NCBI GenBank assembly: GCA_003154115.1
Contig: PMCF01000305.1
Span: 222-41,245, forward strand
Length of the DNA: 41,024 nt
Source: Anaerolineae bacterium
Lineage (GTDB): Bacteria > Chloroflexota > Anaerolineae > Fen-1058
Direction of reading: 5' to 3'
A program made the position numbers and the translations under genes. Below are positions 16,186 through 23,842 of the stretch, in pieces. Position 1 is the first letter of the stretch; each line of letters opens with the position of its first letter. The notes below the pieces were generated by a model. That model ran no database searches, was not told where the DNA came from, and was given only the letters and a program-made list of their open reading frames with translations.

Positions 16186-16550
16186 GCGCTGAAACATCGC
16201 TGTTCATCCGCCTGTATCTGGATGAAGACGTTCACAAGCGAGTTGCCGCGGCTTTGCGACTGCGGCACTTTGACGCCGTCAGCGCCCACGAGGTCCAGCG
16301 CTGGGGACTGACCGACGAGGCGCAACTGGCTCAAGCTGCCGCCGAAGGACGGACGCTCTTCACTTACAATACGCCGGACTACGTCCATCTCCACTTTGCC
16401 TGGCTGAAACGCGGCCAGCAACATTCCGGGATTATCGTCTCCGACCAACTTCCCATCGGTGAAACGATCCGCCGCCTGCTCAGCCTTTTGAACCGCGTGA
16501 CAGCCGACGAGATGAAGAATGAAATCCGCTGGCTGCAGGCCTTCAAGTAA
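16182..16550 (+). CDS. DUF5615 PIN-like protein, likely toxin
   Basis: The 122-residue protein begins with an acidic cluster LYLDEDVHKRV (Asp14, Asp16) and later has LFTYNTPDYVHLH, the positions of acidic or metal-binding residues in the PIN-like DUF5615 fold. It is encoded directly after a DUF433 gene, the standard partner. Such proteins are presumed ribonuclease-type toxins. The usual 'T.D.DF' strand reads TYNTPDY here, so one acidic residue is Asn; activity is uncertain. Confidence 0.88.
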   Translation: MSAETSLFIRLYLDEDVHKRVAAALRLRHFDAVSAHEVQRWGLTDEAQLAQAAAEGRTLFTYNTPDYVHLHFAWLKRGQQHSGIIVSDQLPIGETIRRLLSLLNRVTADEMKNEIRWLQAFK

Positions 16551-16701
16551 GCGCCCGCTCTCGCCAGGATGGGATTTTTCCAACCAGCCATCTGCTGTAA
16601 CCACGCCCCCATGACTATTATGCTCGCCATGCCCGACGTTCTTACGGAGCGTCAGCGGCCGCCAGGCGTGTGACTTCGTGGATCAAATCTTTCCGGCCGA
16701 T

Positions 16702-17883
16702 CTATATTCGGCCCCGCGCCGCATCGAGGAAATGCCGCAGTCGAGTGGAGAACGTGTAACGCCCATAGCGCGCGATCAACCACTCGCGTTCCGGCCACAG
16801 GGCGCGAAAAACCAGCTTCACCGCATCACGGGGTCGATCCACCAGCAGGAGCAAAAACACGTAGCGCCAGCGGCTCTGGCTAAGATTACGCCGACCGACG
16901 ATCAAGGCAGGGTTTGCCAGCCGGGTGATGAAGTGCCGGCGGAACGCGGAAGGGGCGAGAACGCGCACAGCAGCGTCTGCCTCGGTGAGCCCCAACAGAT
17001 TCACGGCAAGATTCAGGGCCAACCAGACCACTGCGGCCAGTCGCCACGCCTGTGCCCGCTGCACTACCGCATCCCAGTCAATCGATTGCCTCCGCGCCAG
17101 CAAAGCCATATCCAGCAGATTCCGCGCCGCAAAAAATGAGACTTGATGGTTGATCACCAGATGCGTCGCCGATTGGATCAAGGCATCTTCCGGCGACATT
17201 AGGCGGACTGGAACACTTTCTAGCTCTAGCGAGCTTACACGAACCCGCACACTCGTCTCGTCAACCCGCGCCGCATGCCGCAACCATTCACCAAGAAAGA
17301 CGCTGAGATGTAACTCGATCAGGCCGGTGTCTGAAGGTACACCGCTCATATGAATCTCGCCACCGAATTGCGTCATCAAAGCGGGAGGTCGATCGGGGTT
17401 GGTGATCTGCGCATAGCCCAGGCGGCGCAGCACGTCTTGCACATGCGGCAATTCAGCCGGCTCGATCCACAGATCGAGATCGCCCATCGGGCGACATATC
17501 GAATCAGGGTAAACGGTTCGCCCCAGTGCCGCCCCTTTGAAGACGATCGGCGTAATGCCTGCGGCCAACAACGCGCTGAGCACCGTGTGCAGCTCACGCC
17601 GCTGTAATTCCGCATCGCCCACAGCGGAGTAGTACGACATCTGCAATTGTGTGCCCGCTTCAAGGGATAGGTTGGGGGTCGTGCGGCACACCTGCCAGAC
17701 GAATGGGGCAAGACCTTGCTGTTGGACCCACTCCACTCCCAAAGCGTTGGTCGCATCGGCGCAGCTGAGTCGATCGGTCGTGAGTAGACTGATCAGCAAG
17801 CATCGCACGGCCGTCACACGGCTCGCTTGAAAGCCCGGTGGGGCATCAGCCGCGAACAGCGGCGCGACACTGTTGGCAAACAT
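16702..17883 (-). CDS. Nucleotidyltransferase family protein (NTP_transf_5-like)
   Basis: The 393-residue product has a central nucleotidyltransferase core: FKGAALGRTVYPD, then GDLDLWIEP (about residue 133), the Asp-x-Asp of the pol-beta superfamily, followed by IELH. The flanks are helical. Such proteins occur in polysaccharide and peptide-modification clusters, where their substrates are mostly unknown. The gene overlaps the end of the DegT gene by 38 bases, so it belongs to that operon. A shorter start further in cannot be excluded. Confidence 0.82.
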   Translation of the reverse strand: MFANSVAPLFAADAPPGFQASRVTAVRCLLISLLTTDRLSCADATNALGVEWVQQQGLAPFVWQVCRTTPNLSLEAGTQLQMSYYSAVGDAELQRRELHTVLSALLAAGITPIVFKGAALGRTVYPDSICRPMGDLDLWIEPAELPHVQDVLRRLGYAQITNPDRPPALMTQFGGEIHMSGVPSDTGLIELHLSVFLGEWLRHAARVDETSVRVRVSSLELESVPVRLMSPEDALIQSATHLVINHQVSFFAARNLLDMALLARRQSIDWDAVVQRAQAWRLAAVVWLALNLAVNLLGLTEADAAVRVLAPSAFRRHFITRLANPALIVGRRNLSQSRWRYVFLLLLVDRPRDAVKLVFRALWPEREWLIARYGRYTFSTRLRHFLDAARGRI

Positions 17884-19042
17884 AGTTCACTTGCTCTTCC
17901 GTCATCACACTTGAGAAAGGCAGCGCGAGGGAAACATCGCCCAAATATTCGGTTACGGGAAAATCGCCGCGCTGGTAGCCGAATTTGTCGCGGTAAAACG
18001 GCTGAAGGTGAATCGGTGTGAAATAGGGGCGGCTGGGCACGCCCGCGATCTGCAAACGCCGCAGCACTTCGTCACGTTGTGCCGGGGGTTTGATGCGCAC
18101 TACATACACGAACCAACTCATGCGCGTGGTCGACGCCGCGAGATGCAGCACCTCGATCAGTTCTTCATCCTTTAGGCGTTCCGTATACCAGGCGGCCACC
18201 TGGGCTCGCTTCGCTAACAATTCGTCGAGGCGCTTGAGCTGGCTCAACCCTAAGGCCGCGCTCAACTCGTCGAGACGATAGTTGTACCCCAGCCGCGAAT
18301 GGTTCAGCCATGCGTCAAACACATCGCGGCCTTGATTGCGCAAGGAACGAAACAGGTTGGCCCAGGCTTCGTCGTTGGTGACGATCATGCCGCCTTCGCC
18401 GGTGGTCATCTGCTTATTCGGATAGAAGGCAAAGACACCCATGTCGCCCAACGTGCCCGCTTTGCGCCCTTTATACTCCGCGCCGATGGCCTCACACGCA
18501 TCCTCAATCACGCTCAATTGATGAGTACGCGCGACTTCCAAGATCGGATCCATGTCACATGGCTGCCCAAAGGCGTGTACAGGCAGAAGCGCTTTCAAAT
18601 TTCTGAGTGCTGATTTCTGATTGTTGATTGATCTCGGCAACCAACGATTCTGCATCTCGCTTCCTGCGTCTTGCATCAAATCGTGCGCCGCTTCCGCCAC
18701 CAGCGCCGGATCGATGTTGCCCGTCTGCGGATCGACATCCACAAACACGGGCACGCCGCGCTCGTACAGGATGCTGTTGGCCGAGGAGATGAACGAGAAG
18801 GGCGTGGTGATGACCAGCTCGCCGGGCTGAACATCAGCGGCGATGACGCCCAAGTGCAGACCTGCCGTGCCGGAGTTGACACCCACGCCGAACTTCGCGC
18901 CGACAGCCTCTGCGGCTGCCTGTTCGAACGCTTTAATCTGTGGGCCGATGCTGAGAACCGGTGTGTGTAGGACGGCATTCACCGCCGCAATATCGTCGGC
19001 GGTTAGATCGGGGGAGGACATGGGGATGGGCAATTTAGACAT
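17846..19042 (-). CDS. DegT/DnrJ/EryC1/StrS-type sugar aminotransferase with an extra insertion
   Basis: The 398-residue PLP enzyme transfers an amino group, usually from glutamate, to a keto-sugar nucleotide. It shows NSGTAGLHLG, PFSFISSANS, DACEAIGAEY and the Schiff-base Lys210 in FYPNKQMTTGEGG. Residues about 123-149 (from MQDAGSEMQNRW to ALRN) are extra compared with the family, where the strand ending ALLPVHAFGQP follows directly. The DNA there is repeat-like and keeps frame. The N-terminal 60 residues are duplicated at 20105-20371. The gene overlaps the small gene upstream and the nucleotidyltransferase downstream, so all are probably co-transcribed. Confidence 0.93.
   Translation of the reverse strand: MSKLPIPMSSPDLTADDIAAVNAVLHTPVLSIGPQIKAFEQAAAEAVGAKFGVGVNSGTAGLHLGVIAADVQPGELVITTPFSFISSANSILYERGVPVFVDVDPQTGNIDPALVAEAAHDLMQDAGSEMQNRWLPRSINNQKSALRNLKALLPVHAFGQPCDMDPILEVARTHQLSVIEDACEAIGAEYKGRKAGTLGDMGVFAFYPNKQMTTGEGGMIVTNDEAWANLFRSLRNQGRDVFDAWLNHSRLGYNYRLDELSAALGLSQLKRLDELLAKRAQVAAWYTERLKDEELIEVLHLAASTTRMSWFVYVVRIKPPAQRDEVLRRLQIAGVPSRPYFTPIHLQPFYRDKFGYQRGDFPVTEYLGDVSLALPFSSVMTEEQVNYVCQQCRAAVRG
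18596..18676. repeat. Repeat-like in-frame insertion inside degT (approximate ends)
   Basis: About 81 bases (27 codons) have a composition unlike the enzyme gene. Short near-repeats are visible: TCTGAGTGCTGATTTCTGATTGTTGATTG-like spacing of TGATT motifs, and GCATCTCGC/TTGCATC at the other end. There is no stop codon in the degT frame. Confidence 0.5.
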
Positions 19043-19397
19043 AGGCTAAGTTGGGATCGTCCTGAATATAAGCGAGTGTTTGACCCAGATAGGGCAGCGC
19101 CGGCAAGTCATGCCACGCGCGTAGCAAGTGATAGGTAGGCGAGGTCAGTAATTGGCAGTGATCGACGGCCGCGCGCCACGCGGGACAACGAATTTCGGCA
19201 ATCGTCGCCGGTTCTGGCAGGAACCCAAAGTCCCACGCCGCACACAGACGCGCCAGAAAATCAATCTGATCGTCGAAGTCATCCAGCCGGGCAGGCGGCT
19301 CCACATCAGGATATAGCGCGCCGTCCAGCCAGACCTCAACCGGAGTGTTGTCCGGCGCCGAAGCATTATTCGGCAGCGAGGCGTTATTCGGCAGCAT
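19035..19397 (-). CDS. Small acidic protein paired with the AbiEii-like gene
   Basis: The 120-residue product probably starts at ATG 19397, which overlaps the end of the AbiEii-like gene by 14 bases. The first 15 residues carry a duplicated LPNNAS unit. The rest is rich in Trp, Asp and Pro (VEVWLDGALYPDVEPPARLDDFDDQIDFLARL). It ends eight bases inside the degT start. The overlap on both sides shows that it is translated with its neighbours. No family was recognised. Confidence 0.7.
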   Translation of the reverse strand: MLPNNASLPNNASAPDNTPVEVWLDGALYPDVEPPARLDDFDDQIDFLARLCAAWDFGFLPEPATIAEIRCPAWRAAVDHCQLLTSPTYHLLRAWHDLPALPYLGQTLAYIQDDPNLAYV

Positions 19398-20082
19398 CAA
19401 GAAACTCTCCCGTATACCAGGCCCGCAGGGCCTCGGCCTGTTGTTGCTGGGTCGAATCGGCAATCTGATCCAGACGGCGATGCTGCGCAATCCGCGCCAG
19501 GTGAGTTTGAATGGCTAGTTTGGCCCGGCCTACATCTGCCGGGCTGCCTGCTGCAGTTTGACGCCGCTGCCACAACGCCCAACAGTCACGCGGCATCAGC
19601 AGGCCCGCCTGGCACAAGGCGTGAATGTCACGAAAATCGCGCGGCGCGCCGCGTTCAACCAAGGCGACCATTTTGCTCGCGACCAGATCGGCCAGGCTAT
19701 CCAGCGGCACTTGAATCCAGGGGGCCAGCCGCGTCGGATCCAGTTGCGCCGAACGATGCGCAATCTGAAAACTAAAAACCGTTTTTCCGGCATGCACCAA
19801 CTCCACACTGGCCACATCACCCCAACCCCGGGTCTTCACCTCACCCGCCTGACGCAAGACCTCTTCAAGAATTTGGAGTACCTGCCGCCGATCGGCTTCG
19901 GTCGCCGTGTCGGTCCACCAGGCATCGACGTCATGGGTAGCCCGGTAATCAAGATAATGCAACGGGCCCAAAGCACCACCCAGCGAGATTTTCTCGGCCA
20001 GACCGTGATCGACCAAAGCCTGCAGGCACAGCTCACTATAGTCAGGCAGATGTTTCGGACGACGCGGCTGCAGAATAGTCAT
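19384..20082 (-). CDS. AbiEii-like nucleotidyltransferase
   Basis: The 232-residue product carries SLGGALGPLHYLDYRATHDVDAWWTD, the pol-beta-type GG...H...TxDxD core of the AbiEii/AbiGii (DUF1814) family. Later conserved parts are SKMVALVERGAPRDFRDIHAL. AbiEii proteins are toxins of abortive-infection systems that modify tRNA acceptor ends. The usual partner AbiEi (winged-helix antitoxin) is not present; instead a 120-residue acidic protein overlaps its 3' end. The pair lies between a degT fragment and a full degT, which suggests insertion. It could also be a non-defence family member. Confidence 0.82.
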   Translation of the reverse strand: MTILQPRRPKHLPDYSELCLQALVDHGLAEKISLGGALGPLHYLDYRATHDVDAWWTDTATEADRRQVLQILEEVLRQAGEVKTRGWGDVASVELVHAGKTVFSFQIAHRSAQLDPTRLAPWIQVPLDSLADLVASKMVALVERGAPRDFRDIHALCQAGLLMPRDCWALWQRRQTAAGSPADVGRAKLAIQTHLARIAQHRRLDQIADSTQQQQAEALRAWYTGEFLDAAE

Positions 20083-20104
20083 GCTTCACCACGACCTTTC
20101 GCAT

Positions 20105-20371
20105 CTATTGTACACCAACGCCGCCAGCCAAGGGCAACCCCGCCGTGCCAGAGTTGACGCCCACGCCAAACTTCGCGCCGACAGCCTCTGCTGCTGCCTG
20201 CTCAAACGCTTCGATCCCTCCCAAGACAGGGACTATCGTCCCACCCAAGGACGGGGATTGTCTCATCTGCGGACCGATGCTGAGCACGGGCGTCTGCAAT
20301 ACGGCATTCACCGCCGCAATGTCGTCGGCGGAGAGATCAGGGGAGGACATGGGAATGTGATAAGCAGGCAT
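20105..20371 (-). pseudogene. 5' fragment of a degT aminotransferase gene carrying a repeat insertion
   Basis: The first residues (IPMSSPDLSADDIAAVNAVL) and EAFEQAAAEAVGAKFGVGVN are nearly identical to the start of the full degT at 19042. Similarity stops after NSGTAGL, and the frame ends nine residues later. Between SIGPQM and EAFEQ the fragment has 17 extra residues (RQSPSLGGTIVPVLGGI) from two repeat units. Its ATG overlaps the stop of the FemAB-like gene, suggesting this was the original position of degT in the operon. Confidence 0.88.
20212..20264. repeat. Two 27-bp-type units inserted in the degT fragment
   Basis: Units GATCCCTCCCAAGACAGGGA... (from 20213) and GTCCCACCCAAGGACGGGGA... 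(20238-20264) belong to the family seen at 12980-13060. Compared with the uninserted degT copy at about 18935, 53 bases replace two, a net gain of 51 bases or 17 codons without loss of frame. Confidence 0.88.
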
Positions 20372-21441
20372 TAGCTCTCTGTATCAGCTGGTGGAATCGA
20401 TCGATACGCCGGAAAGTAATTTGGTGCCAGTTCACAGCCGTGATAGTATGCCAGCCAGGCACTGCATATCTGCGCATATTCTTCGGCCTGATGTACATGC
20501 TTATATACCTGAAAACGTGCGCGCAAGGGTGAAAAACTCGACTTGAATCGAAAGATACCATCATCGGGATGATATCCGCCGCCCAGGATGAGACGCCGCT
20601 TTCCGTGTTGACGTGCCCAGTTAATTGTGTCGTAGACTACGGCATTCGTCGGTCGAATCTGTTGAAACGCTTGATCAGCCCCACCTAAGTAAGAGTACAC
20701 ATCAACATCATCGTGAAGATACAGGGTGGCGGCTACAATCTGATCACGGTATTCAGCCAAAACAAAGTGAACATGATCGGGCATCTGCTCAAAAAAAGCC
20801 TGAAAGTAGTCAAACGGAAAGTAATAGCGCTTTAGGGCATTATTCCGATCCATGGTATGCGTATAAATACGATAGAACTCACGAACATGATCCAGCGATG
20901 TCGCTACAAACACACGTACATTTTCCTGGCGTGTCCGGTTGAGGTTCTTGCGGCACGCATACGTCAAAGACTCATTCCACAATTGACCTTCGGATAACGT
21001 CACGTCGACATAGACAATTTCACGGTCAAGGCTGACATCTTCTGAGTAAAGGCACTCCGCCTGCCAGTTCCAAGGATGCAGGTGGGCAAACTCGGCAATG
21101 ATGTTATGCTGACGACAGACCACGTCAAATTGCTCTCTAAAAGACTGCATAAGCGCCTGGTCAGTTGTGCGCGCAATCGGGCCGGTATACTCAGGCGAAA
21201 GGATATCCACCCATTCTCGATCCAGGTTGACCGCAAAAGGCAGACTGTTCACGGGTCGCAAGAAGAATGGGAAAGCAACCGCGCCTGTATCAGAGGATAA
21301 CACAAACAAGCGCGCCGCATGTCCCGTATGCTCCTGATAAATCCGCGCATATTCAACGCTCCCAAAGATACTGGCAGTAGCAGGCAATGTTGCTTGCCAG
21401 CGCGCGACGTCGGCAACACTCAACAACTTTTCGTGGATCAC
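20371..21441 (-). CDS. FemAB/GNAT-type acyltransferase
   Basis: The 356-residue protein shows the double-GNAT pattern of FemAB-like enzymes (Acetyltransf_6): TYACRKNLNRTRQENVRVF, then FVLAEYRDQIVAATLYLHDDVDVYSYLGG and RFKSSFSPLRARF near the end. Such proteins in polysaccharide clusters move acyl or aminoacyl groups onto amino sugars or glycans. It overlaps the upstream aminotransferase gene by four bases, so it may acylate the amino group that enzyme makes. Substrate is inference. Confidence 0.85.
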   Translation of the reverse strand: MIHEKLLSVADVARWQATLPATASIFGSVEYARIYQEHTGHAARLFVLSSDTGAVAFPFFLRPVNSLPFAVNLDREWVDILSPEYTGPIARTTDQALMQSFREQFDVVCRQHNIIAEFAHLHPWNWQAECLYSEDVSLDREIVYVDVTLSEGQLWNESLTYACRKNLNRTRQENVRVFVATSLDHVREFYRIYTHTMDRNNALKRYYFPFDYFQAFFEQMPDHVHFVLAEYRDQIVAATLYLHDDVDVYSYLGGADQAFQQIRPTNAVVYDTINWARQHGKRRLILGGGYHPDDGIFRFKSSFSPLRARFQVYKHVHQAEEYAQICSAWLAYYHGCELAPNYFPAYRSIPPADTES

Positions 21442-22415
21442 CTGACTATCCTAGTAAGCTGCTCTACCATGGCCTCAAGTGCCTGGGGGACGATATCCTG
21501 ATGCACGGGCAGATTCATGATATGCTTAGCTAACCAGTGTGAATCAGGAAACTCGGCCGGTTGAATAGCTTCAATCAGAGTATGATAGAGGCTGACCACT
21601 CCAAATCCTCGTTCGTTCATTTTGAAGTAAAGGTCGTCCCTTGAATGTTCTGTAACGATAACTGGCAGGGTCTGTGGCACGACCCCCTCAGGCAAAATGG
21701 TGTAGAGTGGCCTAATCCGATCATTGATTGGACTAAGCAATTCTAGTAGTTTCTGTGCATGTTCTCGGCGTGCAGCTGCTATGCTATACCAATCATAGTT
21801 TAGCGGATCATAGGGCAATGGATTGCGCAAAGGGGACTGCAATAATTGGGTAATGATAGACGGCTCAAGCGAACGATTCAAAGCTAGCCAGCCGCCATAA
21901 TCGAATGGCAGCATCTTGTGTAGGGAAAAAATGGCAGCATCACCAAGTCGGCCGCATATGCCTGAGACCCAGTCGGAGTACAAGGCGTGTGCCTCGTCTT
22001 CCAAAACGACGGCCCCGTGTTCCCTCGCCAGCATCACCGCCTCCGCCAACTGAGCATCCGGCCAGCCAAAATAGTGAATGAACACGACCAAACGAGGTCG
22101 GCTAGTCTTCAATTGTATGCACAAGTCGTCCAAGTCGATGGCCAGATCGCGGGTAAGTCGATAAAACCGAAATTGCGCGCCTACCTCGCACACAGGATCG
22201 AAAACGCCCGAACCCTCGTTCTTGCTCCAACCCACGTAAGCGGGCAGTAATATCTCATCGGCAGCAGAAAATCGAAATTCCTGCAGCAATGCCTTAAACG
22301 CTGTCCGCGCATTGTGAAATGGCACTATGGGACGCTTCATGATCGTCAGTTCAGAAGCCTTCTTGGAAATGACGAGCGTTTGTGTAAGAGAAGTTAGACT
22401 AGAGGATAACATCAT
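21438..22415 (-). CDS. Second DegT-type PLP aminotransferase
   Basis: The 325-residue product starts at ATG 22415, which overlaps the stop of the GNAT gene (ATGA); a longer frame upstream lies inside that gene. The fold is recognisable from DEILLPAYVGWS, VVLEDEAHALYSD (Asp140) and the Schiff-base Lys167 in IFSLHKMLPFDYGG. It is shorter and more divergent than typical DegT proteins (about 370 residues). It could aminate a keto-sugar, but an altered reaction is possible. Confidence 0.85.
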   Translation of the reverse strand: MMLSSSLTSLTQTLVISKKASELTIMKRPIVPFHNARTAFKALLQEFRFSAADEILLPAYVGWSKNEGSGVFDPVCEVGAQFRFYRLTRDLAIDLDDLCIQLKTSRPRLVVFIHYFGWPDAQLAEAVMLAREHGAVVLEDEAHALYSDWVSGICGRLGDAAIFSLHKMLPFDYGGWLALNRSLEPSIITQLLQSPLRNPLPYDPLNYDWYSIAAARREHAQKLLELLSPINDRIRPLYTILPEGVVPQTLPVIVTEHSRDDLYFKMNERGFGVVSLYHTLIEAIQPAEFPDSHWLAKHIMNLPVHQDIVPQALEAMVEQLTRIVR

Positions 22416-23203
22416 GAGTTCGCTTTTACCAAGCGTAGCGCTTTTTCGTAATCCAAGATTGGCCAGGCCGAGGGCAGCTCGGGTAATGACGGGACAATGA
22501 GCACTGGCCGGTCGGTTTGAAATCGTGTACAAACTGACGCAACCGCCCCTACAAGGTCAACTTCATGATACCCCAATAGTTTGCAGACTTGCCCGCCGAT
22601 TAGGCCAACAGTAATTTGTCCGGTGCCACATACGCCATCCACCTTGCTGAATCCCTGTACTTGTTCTTCATTTACGGCGCGCTGGAAATCGTCAGCTGTG
22701 ATTAAGAGAGGCTGACCGCGTCTAGTAAGTCCATCGGCCGTTGAAACGCGCACCTGAAAACTGGCCGACTCAACTTGATAGCCTTGATTCAAATACCAAT
22801 GATAAGCCCGAACATTGCTTTCAAACACATCCAGTACATACTGCTGACAACCGCATAACGTTCCTTTCGTTTCAAAATGGGTCAGAAGCATTCCGCCAAT
22901 ACCGTTACCTCGTTCGGACTGGGCAACCGCAATATAATTCAGGAAAAACTCCGTCTGACGCATAACTGCGTCATAAAAGCCTCTGAGCTTACCATCCAAT
23001 ACCCTTACACTAAATAAGTGACCTGATCGCTCAAAGCCGTGTTCAATCAGACGTTTTAGATACACGACTGACTGAGATGGCTGAAAAATCGTATACGGCA
23101 AATAGCGTTTGTCAAATCCATCTACCAGCAAATCATATATCTGGTTGGCATCCTGTATTTCTGCCTCACGAATATCAGTTTCAACAGCGGCTGGCTGCAT
23201 CAA
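22412..23203 (-). CDS. GNAT-family N-acetyltransferase
   Basis: The 263-residue product has one GNAT domain (about residues 10-160): FFLNYIAVAQSERGNGIGGMLL, with the acetyl-CoA-binding pyrophosphate loop SERGNGIGG, and AYHWYLNQGYQVES. The C-terminal 100 residues are not typical and may bind the acceptor. Overlaps of four bases on both sides tie it to the sugar transferase and aminotransferase genes. The order sugar transferase, acetyltransferase, aminotransferase resembles pglC-pglD-pglE, though PglD is a different fold. Confidence 0.88.
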   Translation of the reverse strand: MMQPAAVETDIREAEIQDANQIYDLLVDGFDKRYLPYTIFQPSQSVVYLKRLIEHGFERSGHLFSVRVLDGKLRGFYDAVMRQTEFFLNYIAVAQSERGNGIGGMLLTHFETKGTLCGCQQYVLDVFESNVRAYHWYLNQGYQVESASFQVRVSTADGLTRRGQPLLITADDFQRAVNEEQVQGFSKVDGVCGTGQITVGLIGGQVCKLLGYHEVDLVGAVASVCTRFQTDRPVLIVPSLPELPSAWPILDYEKALRLVKANS

Positions 23204-23829
23204 GACAATTTCTCCAGGCGCCTGCGCCGCTCTTCGTCAAAATCAAGCCTGGTTGCTCCTGGATCAACTTGCAGGCCGCGTCGACCTAACACATGCCAGA
23301 TCGTCAAGAAGATAATTCGCAGGTCTAGTCTAGGCGATAATTCTCGAACATATCGTATATCCGTTGCAATACGTTGATCCCAATTCAAATCGTTACGCCC
23401 TGAGACCTGCGCCAGCCCGGTAATACCGGGCTTCACGGTAAAGCGCGAACGTTCATCATCAGTGAAATAGGGGGAATAACGCATGAGCAACGGCCTTGGT
23501 CCCACCAAGCTCATCTCGTCCTTCAGCACATTCAAAAATTCTGGAAGTTCATCTAAGCTAGTGCTGCGCAAAAAACGGCCTAGCCGTGTTAAGCGATCCG
23601 CGTCTGGCAGTAGACGACCCTCGGCATCACGTGCATCCGTCATCGTACGAAATTTGTAAATCGTAAACGGTTTACCATGCAAGCCAGGCCGCTGCTGACG
23701 AAACAAGACCGGCGCACCCAGTTTCAGGCGTACGAGCAGCGCTACAAACAGCAGCACCGGCGACAGTACGATGCAGGCCGGAACCGTTAGGACAAGGTCA
23801 AAGAGGCGTTTGCCGAAATGTCGGTACAT
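23200..23829 (-). CDS. Initiating phosphoglycosyltransferase (bacterial sugar transferase, PglC-like)
   Basis: The 209-residue protein is the minimal monotopic catalytic unit. An N-terminal membrane re-entrant helix (about 11-32, with the Ser-Pro kink at 23-24) is followed by FRQQRPGLHGKPF, the catalytic Asp93-Glu94 pair in TSLDELPEFLNVLKDEMSLVGPRPLL, and PGITGLAQVSGRN. It transfers a sugar phosphate from a UDP-sugar to undecaprenyl phosphate at the inner face of the membrane, starting repeat-unit synthesis. It lies next to UDP-amino-sugar genes, so the first sugar may be an N-acetylated amino sugar. Confidence 0.95.
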   Translation of the reverse strand: MYRHFGKRLFDLVLTVPACIVLSPVLLFVALLVRLKLGAPVLFRQQRPGLHGKPFTIYKFRTMTDARDAEGRLLPDADRLTRLGRFLRSTSLDELPEFLNVLKDEMSLVGPRPLLMRYSPYFTDDERSRFTVKPGITGLAQVSGRNDLNWDQRIATDIRYVRELSPRLDLRIIFLTIWHVLGRRGLQVDPGATRLDFDEERRRRLEKLS

Positions 23830-23842
23830 GGCCGTATACGAA

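Noticed and set aside
22416-22532. Longer N-terminus for the second DegT-type protein
   Set aside because: The extension lies inside the GNAT gene and the ATG at 22415 makes a standard four-base overlap.
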